In this document: positions 44,875 through 53,562 of the stretch, in pieces | Position numbering within the stretch: the stretch's first letter is position 1 | Layout of the letters: the number at the start of each line of letters is the position of its first letter | NCBI GenBank assembly: GCA_964468045.1 | Contig: CAYXTO010000008.1 | Span: 1-64,000 of the forward strand | From: JAWKXU01 sp964468045 | Lineage (GTDB): Bacteria; Pseudomonadota; Alphaproteobacteria; Sphingomonadales; Sphingomonadaceae | Reading direction: 5' to 3' | DNA length: 64,000 nucleotides | Translations under genes and position numbers: made by a program | The notes under the pieces: generated by a model | Told to the model about the DNA's origin: nothing | The model's input: the letters and a program-made list of their open reading frames with translations, nothing else | Database searches by the model: none

Positions 44875-45909
44875 ATGGATGGTACGGTCTATGAGTTCGA
44901 GAGGTTGCCCATGGCTGCGCAGCGCCCCGGCGCGCCGCCGCGGCCGTCGCGTGCGGGTGGCGGCCCGTCGGGCGCCCTTGTCGGGGTCATCCGCAATCCG
45001 CGCAGCCATCGCAACAAGGGCCTTGCTCCGGAAATGGCGGAACGGCCCGATGTGATCACCCGCACCCCCCGCACGCGCGAGGAGCTGGCCAGGGATCTCG
45101 TCGAAATGGCGGAGATGGGCATCGCGATGCTGGCCGTCGATGGCGGCGACGGGACGGTGCGCGATGTGCTGACCTGTGGCGCGCCCTGCTTCGGCGACGA
45201 CTGGCCGCGCATGATCGTGCTGCCCAAGGGCAAGACCAATGCTCTGGCCGTCGATCTCGGCCTGCCCAACCACTGGTCGCTGGCCGAAGCGCTGGACGCC
45301 GCGCGCCGGGGACCGGGCGTGGAACGGCGGCCGGTGGTGGTGAACGGTGCTGGCGCAAATGGTGGCAGTCTTGTCGGGTTCTTCCTGGGGGCCGGCATCT
45401 TCACCACGGCGACCAACGAAGGCCAGGTCGCGCATCGTTACGGTGCATTCAACAGCTTTGCAGTAGGATTGACGGCGGTTTCTGGAATACTCCAGGGTCT
45501 GTTCGGAACCGGCAGCAGAGGTTGGCGCGGGATTACCCCGATCAAGCTGTTTCTTGGTGAAGAGGCGCGCGAAGTGCGGCATAGCCAATATGGGCCGCCG
45601 GAAACCCGCTACGCCGTCCTTGTTTCGACGCTGAATGATTTTCCGTTGGGCATAAAGCCGTTCGGCAAGCAGCCCGATGGCCTGAAATATCTGCTGGTCG
45701 ATTATCCGTTGCGGCGTGTCGTCGCCCTCGCGCCAGCGCTGCTGGCGGGTTGGGAAGGGGCCCTTCTCGGCAGGCTTGGCGTCCATCGCGGCCATGCGCA
45801 GGAAGCGATCTTCGATGTGGGCGACAAGTTCATCCTCGATGGCGAAGCATTCCCCGCAGGCCGCTATCGCCTGACGCTTGGCCCGAAGCTCAACTTCGTG
45901 GCGCCGTGA
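44875..45909 (+). CDS. DAGK-family lipid kinase
   Basis: A 344-aa protein with the diacylglycerol kinase catalytic domain: IRNPRSHRNKG, VDGGDGTVRDVL (GGDGT nucleotide loop), IVLPKGKTNALAVDLGLP and a C-terminal beta-rich domain ending LGPKLNFVAP. Such kinases phosphorylate diacylglycerol, sphingosine or ceramide; in Caulobacter a ceramide kinase has this fold, so a sphingolipid substrate is possible in a sphingomonad. It overlaps the next gene (GTGA), a Tam41-like protein that would use a phosphorylated lipid. Met at 44911 is an alternative start. Confidence 0.82.
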   Translation: MDGTVYEFERLPMAAQRPGAPPRPSRAGGGPSGALVGVIRNPRSHRNKGLAPEMAERPDVITRTPRTREELARDLVEMAEMGIAMLAVDGGDGTVRDVLTCGAPCFGDDWPRMIVLPKGKTNALAVDLGLPNHWSLAEALDAARRGPGVERRPVVVNGAGANGGSLVGFFLGAGIFTTATNEGQVAHRYGAFNSFAVGLTAVSGILQGLFGTGSRGWRGITPIKLFLGEEAREVRHSQYGPPETRYAVLVSTLNDFPLGIKPFGKQPDGLKYLLVDYPLRRVVALAPALLAGWEGALLGRLGVHRGHAQEAIFDVGDKFILDGEAFPAGRYRLTLGPKLNFVAP

Positions 45910-46802
45910 ACGAGACCTTGCAGAGCCGGGTTGCCGCAGGCCTGGCCCGGGAGGTGGCCGATCCCGTCCGCCTGTTCGCGGAGCGGCTCGCGCGGGAGGC
46001 CGGGGCGCTGGCGGCGCTGTTCTACGGTTCCAACCTGCGGACCGGGGCGCTCGATGGCGTGCTGGATTTCTACCTGCTGCTGCCGGGCGGTGTGGAAACG
46101 CGAATCTGGCCAAGGGTGAGCTATCGCGAATGGCCGCATGAGGGGCTTGTCCTGCGCGCGAAGGTCGCGACCATGACCCTGGCGACATTCCAGGCGGCCG
46201 CGGCCGGGGAATTGCTCGATACCACGATCTGGGCCCGCTTCGTGCAACCCAGCGCGCTGGTCTGGTCGCGGGATGCGCAAGCCGGCGGGCAGGTTGCCGG
46301 GGCGATTGCCGGCGCGGCGGTCACGGCCGCGCGGCTGGCGGTCGCTCTCGGGCCGGAGCGCGGCCGGGCGGAGGATTACTGGCGGGCCCTGTTCCAGGCC
46401 ACCTACCGGGCCGAGTTCCGGGTGGAAAAGCCGGGCCGGGAGGATTCCATCCTGGCCGCCAATCGCGCGCATTTCGAGGGCCTGCTGCCGCTGGCGCTGG
46501 TCGCGGCGGCGATCCCCTTCGAGGAGAGCGACGGCGTGCTCGCGCCCCGGCTGGACGGGGCGGAGCGGCAGAAGATCAGGCATTGGTGGCGCCGCCGCCG
46601 CCGGCTCGGCAAGCCCTATAACCTTCTCCGCCTGCTGCGCGCCTCGACCACGTTCGAAGGGGCCGCCTGCTATGCCGCCTGGAAGGTGGAGCGGCATACC
46701 GGTGTGCCGGTCAAGCTCACGCCCTGGCGGGAACGCCACCCGGTGCTGGCCGCGCCCGGCGTGCTGTGGCGGGTGTGGCGTGCGCGGCGCAATGCGTCAT
46801 GA
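45906..46802 (+). CDS. Tam41-like protein, putative CDP-lipid synthase
   Basis: A 298-aa protein of the nucleotidyltransferase fold. ALFYGSNLRTGALDGVLDFYLLL matches the YGS...DF pattern of Tam41 (mitochondrial CDP-diacylglycerol synthase); LLDTTIWARFVQPSALVW and ALGPERGRAEDYWRALFQATYRAEFRVEKPGREDSI correspond in order to Tam41's LYVAGRLxKPV and the LSYxGDxRM-type segments. The GTG start is inside the kinase stop (GTGA) and the stop overlaps the following nucleotidyltransferase start (ATGA). It would activate the phosphorylated lipid with CTP for the CDP-alcohol phosphatidyltransferase. Assignment is from motif order only; the sequence is divergent. Confidence 0.6.
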   Translation: MNETLQSRVAAGLAREVADPVRLFAERLAREAGALAALFYGSNLRTGALDGVLDFYLLLPGGVETRIWPRVSYREWPHEGLVLRAKVATMTLATFQAAAAGELLDTTIWARFVQPSALVWSRDAQAGGQVAGAIAGAAVTAARLAVALGPERGRAEDYWRALFQATYRAEFRVEKPGREDSILAANRAHFEGLLPLALVAAAIPFEESDGVLAPRLDGAERQKIRHWWRRRRRLGKPYNLLRLLRASTTFEGAACYAAWKVERHTGVPVKLTPWRERHPVLAAPGVLWRVWRARRNAS

Positions 46803-47569
46803 CCTGCAGCGCGCTCATTCTCGCCGGTTCCCGCGCCGGTGAGGCGGATGCGCTCGCCGCCTCGGAAGGCGTGTCGCACAAGGCGCTGATCGAGCTGGAA
46901 GGGCTGCCGCTGCTCGCCCGGGTCCATGCGGCCCTGGCCGCGGCGGAAATGGAGCGGATCGCGGTATGCGCGAGCGACCCGGAAGTGGTCGCGCTGGCCG
47001 AACGGCTGGGGGCGATCGTGATCGAACCGGCCGACGGGCCGAGCGGGAGCGTGGCCCGCGCCTTTGCCCGCCTGGGCGCGCCCATGGTGGTGACCACGGC
47101 GGATCATGCCTTGCTGCGGCCGCGCTGGGTCCGCCAGTTCATCGAGAAGACGCCGCCCGATGCGGATGTTGCGATCCTGCTTGCGCGCCGGGCCGCGGTG
47201 GAAGCGGCGATGCCCGGCAGCCGGCGGACATGGCTGCGCTTTGCCGATGGCGAATGGTCGGGATGCAACCTGTTCCACCTCGCCACCAGCCGCGCCGAAG
47301 CGGCGATCGAGAGCTGGGCCGGGGTGGAGGCGGACCGCAAGCGGCCCTGGCGGATCGCGGCCCGGCTCGGCTACGGCACGCTGTGGAATTACTGGCGCGG
47401 GCGCCTGACCATGCAGGGCGCGGTCGCCCGGCTCGGGCGGCAGATCGGGATTTCGGCGGCCGTGGTCAGCGCCGCCGACGGGCTCGCCGCCGTCGATGTG
47501 GATACCATGAAGGATCTCGCCGACATCCGTGCGCTGGTGGCGGAACGGCGGGCCGGCGCCGGGCTCTAG
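46799..47569 (+). CDS. MobA-like NTP transferase
   Basis: A 256-aa cytoplasmic nucleotidyltransferase of the MobA/GT-A fold: ALILAGSRAGEADALAASEGVSHKALIELEGLPLLARVHAAL, MVVTTADHALLRP (metal Asp) and DVDTMKDLADI at the end. The usual GGxGxRM loop is altered to GSRAGEADALA, so the activity could be atypical, or its substrate unusual, such as an inositol- or glycerol-phosphate. The ATG overlaps the stop of the Tam41-like gene. It is the third gene of the kinase/Tam41-like/nucleotidyltransferase run, convergent with the DUF2141 gene. Confidence 0.8.
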   Translation: MTCSALILAGSRAGEADALAASEGVSHKALIELEGLPLLARVHAALAAAEMERIAVCASDPEVVALAERLGAIVIEPADGPSGSVARAFARLGAPMVVTTADHALLRPRWVRQFIEKTPPDADVAILLARRAAVEAAMPGSRRTWLRFADGEWSGCNLFHLATSRAEAAIESWAGVEADRKRPWRIAARLGYGTLWNYWRGRLTMQGAVARLGRQIGISAAVVSAADGLAAVDVDTMKDLADIRALVAERRAGAGL

Positions 47570-47631
47570 AGCGAGTCAGAGGCAGGCGGAATCACCGGCC
47601 GGCCCGGAACGCGGCCAGCCGCGCCCCGGCC

Positions 47632-48144
47632 TCACCAGTATTTCATGTCGATCTGGATGGCCTTCACCCCGTCGCCCACTTCGAAGGCGGTCTTCTTGTG
47701 GCTCGGCTTGCCGAGGTTGAAGATATTGATGCTGGGATTGTTGGACATGCCCCCGCCATCCTTCCGGATATCGGTGTCGCCATTCCCGTTGATGTCGTGG
47801 CGGACGGCGATGCCGTAAACCCCCGCGGCCGGCACCGGCATGCAGAAGGTCATGGTGCCGCTGCGCGCCGGGGTTTCGATCCGGTTGATCCAGCGGCCCT
47901 TCTGCAGCCAGTCCGCCGCGGTGCCGCGATAGCTCTGGATGCGGACCACGCCGCTGGACGAGCGGATGCCGTTCACCGTCACGCGCACGGCGGGCCCCTG
48001 CCCCGGGCCGCACTTGCTCAGATCGTTGGCGATATGCTGGCGATACTGGCTCTGCGCCATGGCGGGCGCGGCGACGGGCGCCAGGATGGTTCCCAAGGCC
48101 CCGAGGGTGGCGATCGCGATGGCGGATATCGATCTGGACTGCAT
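47632..48144 (-). CDS. exported DUF2141-domain protein
   Basis: A 170-aa periplasmic protein. The signal peptide runs to about APAMAQ; the mature domain is a beta-sandwich with VRVTVNGIRSSSGVVRIQSYR, GTMTFCMPVPAAGVYGIAVRHDINGNGDTD and NIFNLGKPSHKKTAFEV, the DUF2141 pattern. Function unknown; DNGNGDTD-like loops may bind Ca2+. The ATG at 48144 has AAGGGG six bases upstream; 48162 is an alternative. Convergent with the nucleotidyltransferase gene, it may belong functionally to the lipid cluster, as exported accessory proteins often do. Confidence 0.8.
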   Translation of the reverse strand: MQSRSISAIAIATLGALGTILAPVAAPAMAQSQYRQHIANDLSKCGPGQGPAVRVTVNGIRSSSGVVRIQSYRGTAADWLQKGRWINRIETPARSGTMTFCMPVPAAGVYGIAVRHDINGNGDTDIRKDGGGMSNNPSINIFNLGKPSHKKTAFEVGDGVKAIQIDMKYW

Positions 48145-48539
48145 TGCGGTCCCCTTCTTCATCTTCATCCTTTCAGGAACGCGTGGCGCTGGAAAATAGC
48201 CCCGTGTTTCTGCCCTTTCATGACAGGAACTCGCCCCTGTTTCAGCGTTCAAATGCCGGCAAGGCGCTGAATAGGCCCTGAATTGGCCAGCCGGCAAGGC
48301 TTAAGGAACGCTGCGCGAATGGCCGCGTTCCGGCCTTGCGCGCGCCCTGCCCTTTTTCGATCCGGCCGGATTTCCGGGTCGGCCTGGGCCGGCCGCGCTT
48401 CCATTGCCCCGAATCGGGGCGGCTTCGCCAAAGTGTTTCGAAGTTGCGCCATGGCGCGCGCGTTTGCGACATCTTGTGTGGAAAAAGCGAGATTCCGTGC
48501 TTGTGGCTACAAGCTCTGGTGGATTAGGCCATATCGGCC
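48145..48539. other. divergent intergenic region before rpe
   Basis: These 395 bases hold no supported gene. The leftward side is the DUF2141 promoter; the rightward side that of rpe. GCCCCG-AAT-CGGGGC at 48406-48420 is a perfect small hairpin. A further GC-rich palindrome cluster lies at about 48360-48400. The frames open here are Arg/Ala-rich shadows. Confidence 0.5.
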
Positions 48540-49208
48540 ATGGCCTCCGTTCCCCTGATCTCGCCCTCGATCCTTTCCGCCGATTTCGCCCGGCTGGGGG
48601 AGGAAGTGCGCGCGGTGGATGCGGCGGGCGCGGACTGGATCCATATCGACGTGATGGATGGCCATTTCGTGCCCAACCTCACCATCGGCCCGGCGGTGAT
48701 CAAGGCGCTGCGCCCCCATTCCGACAAGCCGTTCGACGTGCATCTGATGATTGCCCCGGTGGACCCTTATCTGGAGGACTTCGCCCAGGCGGGGGCCGAT
48801 ATCATCACCATCCATCCCGAAGCCGGGCCGCATTCCCATCGCACGATCCAGGCGATCAAGGCGCTGGGCAAGAAGGCCGGGGTGGTGCTCAATCCCGCCA
48901 CGCCGGAAAAGACGCTCGATTACCTGCTCGAAGATGTGGACCTCGTGCTGGTGATGAGCGTCAATCCCGGCTTCGGCGGGCAAAGCTTCATTTCCAGCCA
49001 GCTTCGCAAGATCGAGGCGATCCGGGGGATGATCGACAGGCTCGGCAAGCCCATCCATCTGGAAGTGGATGGGGGGATAAACCCGGAAACGGCGCGGCAA
49101 TGCGTCGATGCCGGGGCGGATGTGCTGGTCGCCGGATCGGCGACCTTCAAGGGCGGGCCTGAGCGATATGCCGCCAATATCGCCGATCTCAAGAGGGCCG
49201 CAGGATGA
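48540..49208 (+). CDS. rpe: ribulose-phosphate 3-epimerase
   Basis: A 222-aa TIM-barrel enzyme that interconverts ribulose 5-phosphate and xylulose 5-phosphate. ISPSILSADFARLGEEV, WIHIDVMDGHFVPNLTIGP, VHLMI, PGFGGQSFI and VDGGIN are diagnostic and hold the metal ligands and catalytic Asp residues. The stop overlaps the ATG of the heparinase-family gene, with purH following, giving a probable three-gene transcript. There is no sign of transfer or damage. Confidence 0.95.
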   Translation: MASVPLISPSILSADFARLGEEVRAVDAAGADWIHIDVMDGHFVPNLTIGPAVIKALRPHSDKPFDVHLMIAPVDPYLEDFAQAGADIITIHPEAGPHSHRTIQAIKALGKKAGVVLNPATPEKTLDYLLEDVDLVLVMSVNPGFGGQSFISSQLRKIEAIRGMIDRLGKPIHLEVDGGINPETARQCVDAGADVLVAGSATFKGGPERYAANIADLKRAAG

Positions 49209-51103
49209 ACGACGCCGCGTCCCAGGGCCATCTGGCGCTGCGCGGCGATGACGATGGCCGTGTCGACACTGCGGCTGAGGAAAGCGCCATGGCCATTCCG
49301 CTGGATGCGCCCAAGGAAGAACCGCTGGCCGCCGCGCCTGAACCCGATGGCGATGCCGCCGCGCAGCGCGTGATCGAGCCGGGCCGGGCCTTGGCGCTTA
49401 CCGATTTTGCTCCTCCGGCCATCGGCCCGGGCGAGCGCCTGCTGCGCTTCGCCTACCGTCTCGGCGTGCCGGGTTCGGCGCTTGCGGGGCCGTTCCGCAA
49501 GCCGGCCAGGACCAGGCTGCTGGCAACGGTGGAGGGCCCGCTTCACGGCGACCGTGTCGCCGGGGTGGCGCTCCGGGCCGGGCATTTCCTGATCTACGGG
49601 CTGAAGGCGCCCATCGCGCAGATGGACTTTTCCCCGGCCGCCTATCTTACCCCGCCCTTTGCGCGAACGGTGCATGGCTTCACCTGGCTGGCCGATCTGG
49701 CGGCGAGCGGCCCGCGCGAACAATGCGCGCCCACGGCGGAACGGGTCCTGTCGGCCTGGCTCCATGCCAACCCCGCGCCCGGCAAGGGGGAAGCGTGGAA
49801 CCTCGGTCATGCCGGCCATCGGCTGCTGAGCTGGCTGGTGCATGCGCCGCTGCTGCTGTCCGGGAAGGACCGGGATCTGCGCAGGCGGAGCCTGGCGGCG
49901 ATGGCCGCCACCGCCCGCTGGCTTGACCGCAATGTCACGCGCGCGGACAACCGCCTTGACGAGGTGGCCGGCTGGTGCGCGATCACAGCCGCCGGCCTGC
50001 TGCTGCCCGATGGCCGGGCGCGCCGCCTGTTCGGCGAGGCCGGGCTGGTGCGCGCGCTGGGCGAACTGGTGGGCGATGATGGCGGCGTGCTTTCGCGCAG
50101 CCCGCTCGACCAGATCGAGGCGATAACCCTGCTGGTCGACCTGGCCGCCTGCTACCGCGCGACCCGCCGCGATCCGCCGCAGGCGCTGACCGCGATGGAA
50201 GCCTTCCTCGTCCCGCCGCTGCTGGCCCTGCTGCACGGCGATGGCGGCCTGGGTTCCTGGCAGGGCGCGGGCGCGGTCGCCGCCGACCGGATCGCCGCGG
50301 TGATCGAAGCCAGCGGGGTGCGCACCCGCCCGCTTCGCGAGGTCCGGCAATGGGGCTATCAGCGCGTCTCGGCGGGCAAGTGCCTGCTGCAGTTCGATGC
50401 CGCGCCGCCGCCGCTGGCCCGCCATGCCAAGACCGGCTGCGCCTCGACCCTGGCCTTCGAGCTGTCGCAAGGCCCGCATCGGCTGATCGTCAATTGCGGG
50501 GGCGCGTCCTTTGCCGGCGGGCAGGTGCCGGTGCGGATCGAGCAGGGGCTGCGGGCGAGCGCCGCGCATTCCACCCTGGTGCTGGACGATGCCAATTCCA
50601 CCGCCGTGCTGATCAAGGGTAAGCTGGGCTCCGGGGTGGGCGAGGTCGAGGTGGACCGGCGCCTGCTCCAGCTGGATGGCGGCGGGGCGACGCGGCTGGA
50701 AGCGAGCCATGACGGCTATGCCGCGCGCTATGGCCTGGTCCATCGCCGCATCCTGATCCTGCGCGACGATGGCTCCGAGCTTCGCGGCGAGGATGTATTG
50801 CTGCCGGCGGGCCGCCGGGGCAAGCGCGGCAAGGTGGGTTTCGCGATTCGCTTCCATGTCGGCCCCGGGGTGGAACTGGGCCTGGCCGAAAGCGGCAAGG
50901 GCGCGGGGCTGGCCCTGCCAGACGGCAGCTATTGGCAATTCGCCTGCGGGGCGAATGCCATGGACAGTGCGGAGCTTTCGATCGAGGAGAGCCTGTGGGT
51001 CGATGGCGAGGGGCGTCCGCATCCGACCCAGCAATTGGTGATTTCCGGGATGGTTTCCCGCGGCGGGGGGAATTTCTCCTGGCTGCTGAAAAGAATGGGG
51101 TAG
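49205..51103 (+). CDS. heparinase II/III family protein
   Basis: A 632-aa protein with an all-alpha toroid N-terminal half (WLHANPAPGKGEAWNLGHAGHRLLSW) and a beta-sandwich C-terminal half containing FAGGQVPVRIEQGLRASAAHSTLVLDDANSTAV, the heparinase II/III-like signature (conserved His in AHSTL). No signal peptide is evident. Such proteins are typically polysaccharide lyases or are linked to surface glycan turnover; the substrate is unknown. The start overlaps the rpe stop (ATGA), and its stop is six bases before purH, a conserved gene order in sphingomonads. Confidence 0.85.
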   Translation: MNDAASQGHLALRGDDDGRVDTAAEESAMAIPLDAPKEEPLAAAPEPDGDAAAQRVIEPGRALALTDFAPPAIGPGERLLRFAYRLGVPGSALAGPFRKPARTRLLATVEGPLHGDRVAGVALRAGHFLIYGLKAPIAQMDFSPAAYLTPPFARTVHGFTWLADLAASGPREQCAPTAERVLSAWLHANPAPGKGEAWNLGHAGHRLLSWLVHAPLLLSGKDRDLRRRSLAAMAATARWLDRNVTRADNRLDEVAGWCAITAAGLLLPDGRARRLFGEAGLVRALGELVGDDGGVLSRSPLDQIEAITLLVDLAACYRATRRDPPQALTAMEAFLVPPLLALLHGDGGLGSWQGAGAVAADRIAAVIEASGVRTRPLREVRQWGYQRVSAGKCLLQFDAAPPPLARHAKTGCASTLAFELSQGPHRLIVNCGGASFAGGQVPVRIEQGLRASAAHSTLVLDDANSTAVLIKGKLGSGVGEVEVDRRLLQLDGGGATRLEASHDGYAARYGLVHRRILILRDDGSELRGEDVLLPAGRRGKRGKVGFAIRFHVGPGVELGLAESGKGAGLALPDGSYWQFACGANAMDSAELSIEESLWVDGEGRPHPTQQLVISGMVSRGGGNFSWLLKRMG

Positions 51104-51109
51104 TTTTCG

Positions 51110-52699
51110 GTGTCAGATGTGAAAATCGGGCGGGCGCTGCTTTCGGTGTCCGACAAGACCGGCTTGGCGGAGCTGGGCCGGGCGCTGGCCGCGCGCGGGG
51201 TGGAGCTGGTTTCCACCGGCGGCACCGCCAATGCGCTGCGCGACGCAGGGCTGCAGGTGAAGGACGTGTCCGACCTCACCGGCTTTCCCGAGATGATGGA
51301 CGGCCGGGTCAAGACGCTGCACCCGATGGTGCATGGCGGGCTGCTGGCGGTGCGCGACAATCCCGATCATGCTGCGGCGATGGAGCGGCACGGCATCGGC
51401 GCGATCGATCTGGTGGTGGTCAATCTCTATCCGTTCCAGCAGACCGTGGCCAAGGGCGCCGGGCGCGAGGAGATCATCGAGAATATCGACATCGGCGGGC
51501 CTTCCATGGTCCGTTCGGCGGCAAAGAACCACGGCTTCGTGACCATCGTCACCGACCCGGCGGATTATCCCGGGCTGCTGGCGGAGCTGGAGCGCAGCGG
51601 CGGGGCGACCGGCCTCGATTTCCGCAAGAAGATGGCGGCCCGCGCCTTCGCCGCCACGGCTGCCTATGATGCGGCGATCAGCCAGTGGTTCGCGAGGGTC
51701 GACCAGGGCGAGACGTTCCCGGCCCGCCGCGCCATGGCCAGCCGCCTGGTCTCGACCCTGCGCTATGGCGAGAACCCGCATCAGCAGGCCGCGCTTTATG
51801 TGCCGGAAACACCGTTCGGCAGCGGCGTCGCCCAGGCGGAGCAGGTGCAGGGCAAGGAGCTGTCCTACAACAATTACAACGACGCCAATGCGGCGCTGGA
51901 GCTGGCTGCCGAATTCGCGGGTGGTGATCCGGCGGTGGTGATCGTCAAGCACGCCAATCCCTGCGGCGTGGCCCAGGGCGCCAGCCTGCTGCAGGCCTGG
52001 AACGACGCGCTGGCCTGCGATTCGGTGTCGGCCTTCGGCGGCATCGTCGCCACCAATGTCCCGCTGGATGGCCCCACCGCCGAGGCGATCTGCGAGATCT
52101 TCACCGAAGTGGTGGTCGCGCCCGGTGCGGACGAGGCGGCGCGTGCGGCCTTCGCCCGCAAGAAGAACCTGCGCCTGCTGCTGACCGACGGCTTGCCCGA
52201 TCCGCGCCGCGCCGGCGTCAGCCAGGTCGTGATCGCGGGCGGGCTGCTGGTGCAGGATCGCGACAACGGCCACGTCACGCGCGACATGCTGAAGGTGGTG
52301 ACGAAGCGCGCGCCGACCGAGCAGGAGCTGAAGGACTGCCTGTTCGCCTGGACGGTGGCCAAGCATGTGAAGTCCAACGCCATCGTCTATGCCCGGGACG
52401 GGATCACGGCGGGAATCGGCGCGGGCCAGATGAACCGGCGGGACAGCGCGCGGATCGCCGCGATCAAGGCGGCCGAAGCGGCGGAGAAATACGATTGGCC
52501 CCAGCCGCGCACCGTGGGCAGCGCGGTGGCGTCCGACGCCTTCTTCCCCTTCGCCGACGGCTTGCTGGCGGCGGTGGAGGCCGGGGCGACGGCGGTGATC
52601 CAGCCGGGCGGCTCGATCCGCGACGAGGAAGTGATCAGGGCCGCGGACGAGGCTGGCCTGGCGATGGTGTTCACGGGAATGCGCCACTTCCGCCACTGA
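51110..52699 (+). CDS. purH: bifunctional AICAR transformylase / IMP cyclohydrolase
   Basis: A 529-aa enzyme for the last two steps of purine synthesis. The N-terminal cyclohydrolase domain (RALLSVSDKTGLAELGRALA, GFPEMMDGRVKTLHPMVHGG, IDIGGPSMVRSAAKNH) is followed by the transformylase domain with RYGENPHQQAALY, VIVKHANPCGVA, SVSAFGGIVATN and KSNAIVYARDG. The GTG at 51110 is the start (SDVKIG...). Full family length. The preceding gene ends six bases upstream. Confidence 0.96.
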   Translation: MSDVKIGRALLSVSDKTGLAELGRALAARGVELVSTGGTANALRDAGLQVKDVSDLTGFPEMMDGRVKTLHPMVHGGLLAVRDNPDHAAAMERHGIGAIDLVVVNLYPFQQTVAKGAGREEIIENIDIGGPSMVRSAAKNHGFVTIVTDPADYPGLLAELERSGGATGLDFRKKMAARAFAATAAYDAAISQWFARVDQGETFPARRAMASRLVSTLRYGENPHQQAALYVPETPFGSGVAQAEQVQGKELSYNNYNDANAALELAAEFAGGDPAVVIVKHANPCGVAQGASLLQAWNDALACDSVSAFGGIVATNVPLDGPTAEAICEIFTEVVVAPGADEAARAAFARKKNLRLLLTDGLPDPRRAGVSQVVIAGGLLVQDRDNGHVTRDMLKVVTKRAPTEQELKDCLFAWTVAKHVKSNAIVYARDGITAGIGAGQMNRRDSARIAAIKAAEAAEKYDWPQPRTVGSAVASDAFFPFADGLLAAVEAGATAVIQPGGSIRDEEVIRAADEAGLAMVFTGMRHFRH

Positions 52700-52721
52700 T
52701 CCGGCTGGGCGAGCGACGGGC

Positions 52722-52756
52722 GCGCCTGAACGCGGGCGCCACTCGCCGTTCAGCGC
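52722..52756 (+). terminator. stem-loop after purH
   Basis: CTGAACG (52726-52732) pairs with CGTTCAG (52747-52753), extended by GCG/CGC with one bulge, and closes a 14-base GC-rich loop. It lies 23 bases after the purH stop. There is no T-run, so it could be a weak or Rho-assisted terminator, or a 3'-end stabiliser. Confidence 0.4.
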
Positions 52757-52815
52757 ACCGTCAGCGACTCCCCTTCAGGAAACGGCCACCAGCAGAGACA
52801 GATCGGAGAGAACCG

Positions 52816-52926
52816 ATGGGCATTTTCGAGCCCGCCCTTTATCGCCCCTTTGCCATCGGCTTCTTCGCCGGTGCGCTGATGGTCGGCGCGCAGATCATTG
52901 GCCAGGCCGGCGGGTTGCTCGGCTGA
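52816..52926 (+). CDS. 36-aa small membrane protein
   Basis: The ATG at 52816 is preceded by GGAGAG. The product is one hydrophobic helix with short polar ends (MGIFEPALYRPF-AIGFFAGALMVGAQIIG...), fitting a single-pass inner-membrane peptide. It lies between purH and the Zur-like gene and stops ~100 bases before the latter. Short membrane proteins of this kind are often missed in annotation; function unknown. Confidence 0.6.
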   Translation: MGIFEPALYRPFAIGFFAGALMVGAQIIGQAGGLLG

Positions 52927-53023
52927 TGCAGCGGCGCTGGCCGGGAAAGCGCCCCCGGCATCGGCCGCGCGAATTTGCGACTGGCTGATTGCTCCGGGCG
53001 CTGCCCGCACCTATGTTGGCGGC

Positions 53024-53509
53024 ATGAGCGGCCATCACCATCACCACGAGCATTCGGGAAAGAAGCTGATCTCCGAAGCGCGCAGCGCGCTGGAGCATGC
53101 CGGCGAGCAGTGGACGGACATGCGCGCGGACATCTTCGAGGCGCTGGCCGAGCGCGCGCGCCCCGCTTCCGCCTACGACATCGCCGAAACGCTCACCGAA
53201 CGGCGCGGCAAGCGGGTGGCCGCCAACAGCGTCTATCGCATCCTCGACCTGTTCGTGCGCACGAATCTCGCCAATCGCATCGAAAGCTCCAACGCCTATC
53301 TCGCCAACACCCATCCGGGCTGTCGGCACGATTGCATCTACCTGATCTGCGACAGCTGCGGGCGGGCCGTGCATCTGGATGACGATCAGCTGACCGGGGC
53401 CTTGCGGCTGGCCGGGCAGAAAGTGGGATTCGCCGATGTCAGGCCGGTGGTCGAGCTGCGCGGGATCTGCGATTCCTGCGGGCCGTTGTCCGCGTCTGCC
53501 GGGCTTTGA
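53024..53509 (+). CDS. zur: Fur-family regulator, probably Zur
   Basis: A 161-aa zinc-dependent repressor candidate. The winged helix includes MRADIFEALAERARPASAYDIAETLTERRGKRVAANSVYRILDLF; the dimerisation domain has two CxxC zinc sites (YLICDSCGRAVHLDDD and GICDSCG). Zur rather than Fur is favoured by the short HPGCRHDCIYLICD segment. An unusual N-terminal MSGHHHHHEHSG stretch (six His) could be an extra metal sensor. The Met at 53024 is chosen, because upstream sequence is not family-like. It lies 54 bases before dxs. Confidence 0.82.
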   Translation: MSGHHHHHEHSGKKLISEARSALEHAGEQWTDMRADIFEALAERARPASAYDIAETLTERRGKRVAANSVYRILDLFVRTNLANRIESSNAYLANTHPGCRHDCIYLICDSCGRAVHLDDDQLTGALRLAGQKVGFADVRPVVELRGICDSCGPLSASAGL

Positions 53510-53562
53510 CCCGCCGTTCCACAATTGATGACAGCAAACCTATTGCCGTGTAAGCGCCGCTG

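Noticed and set aside
48920..51034. 704-aa minus-strand ORF over rpe and heparinase-family genes
   Set aside because: Shadow of two supported genes.
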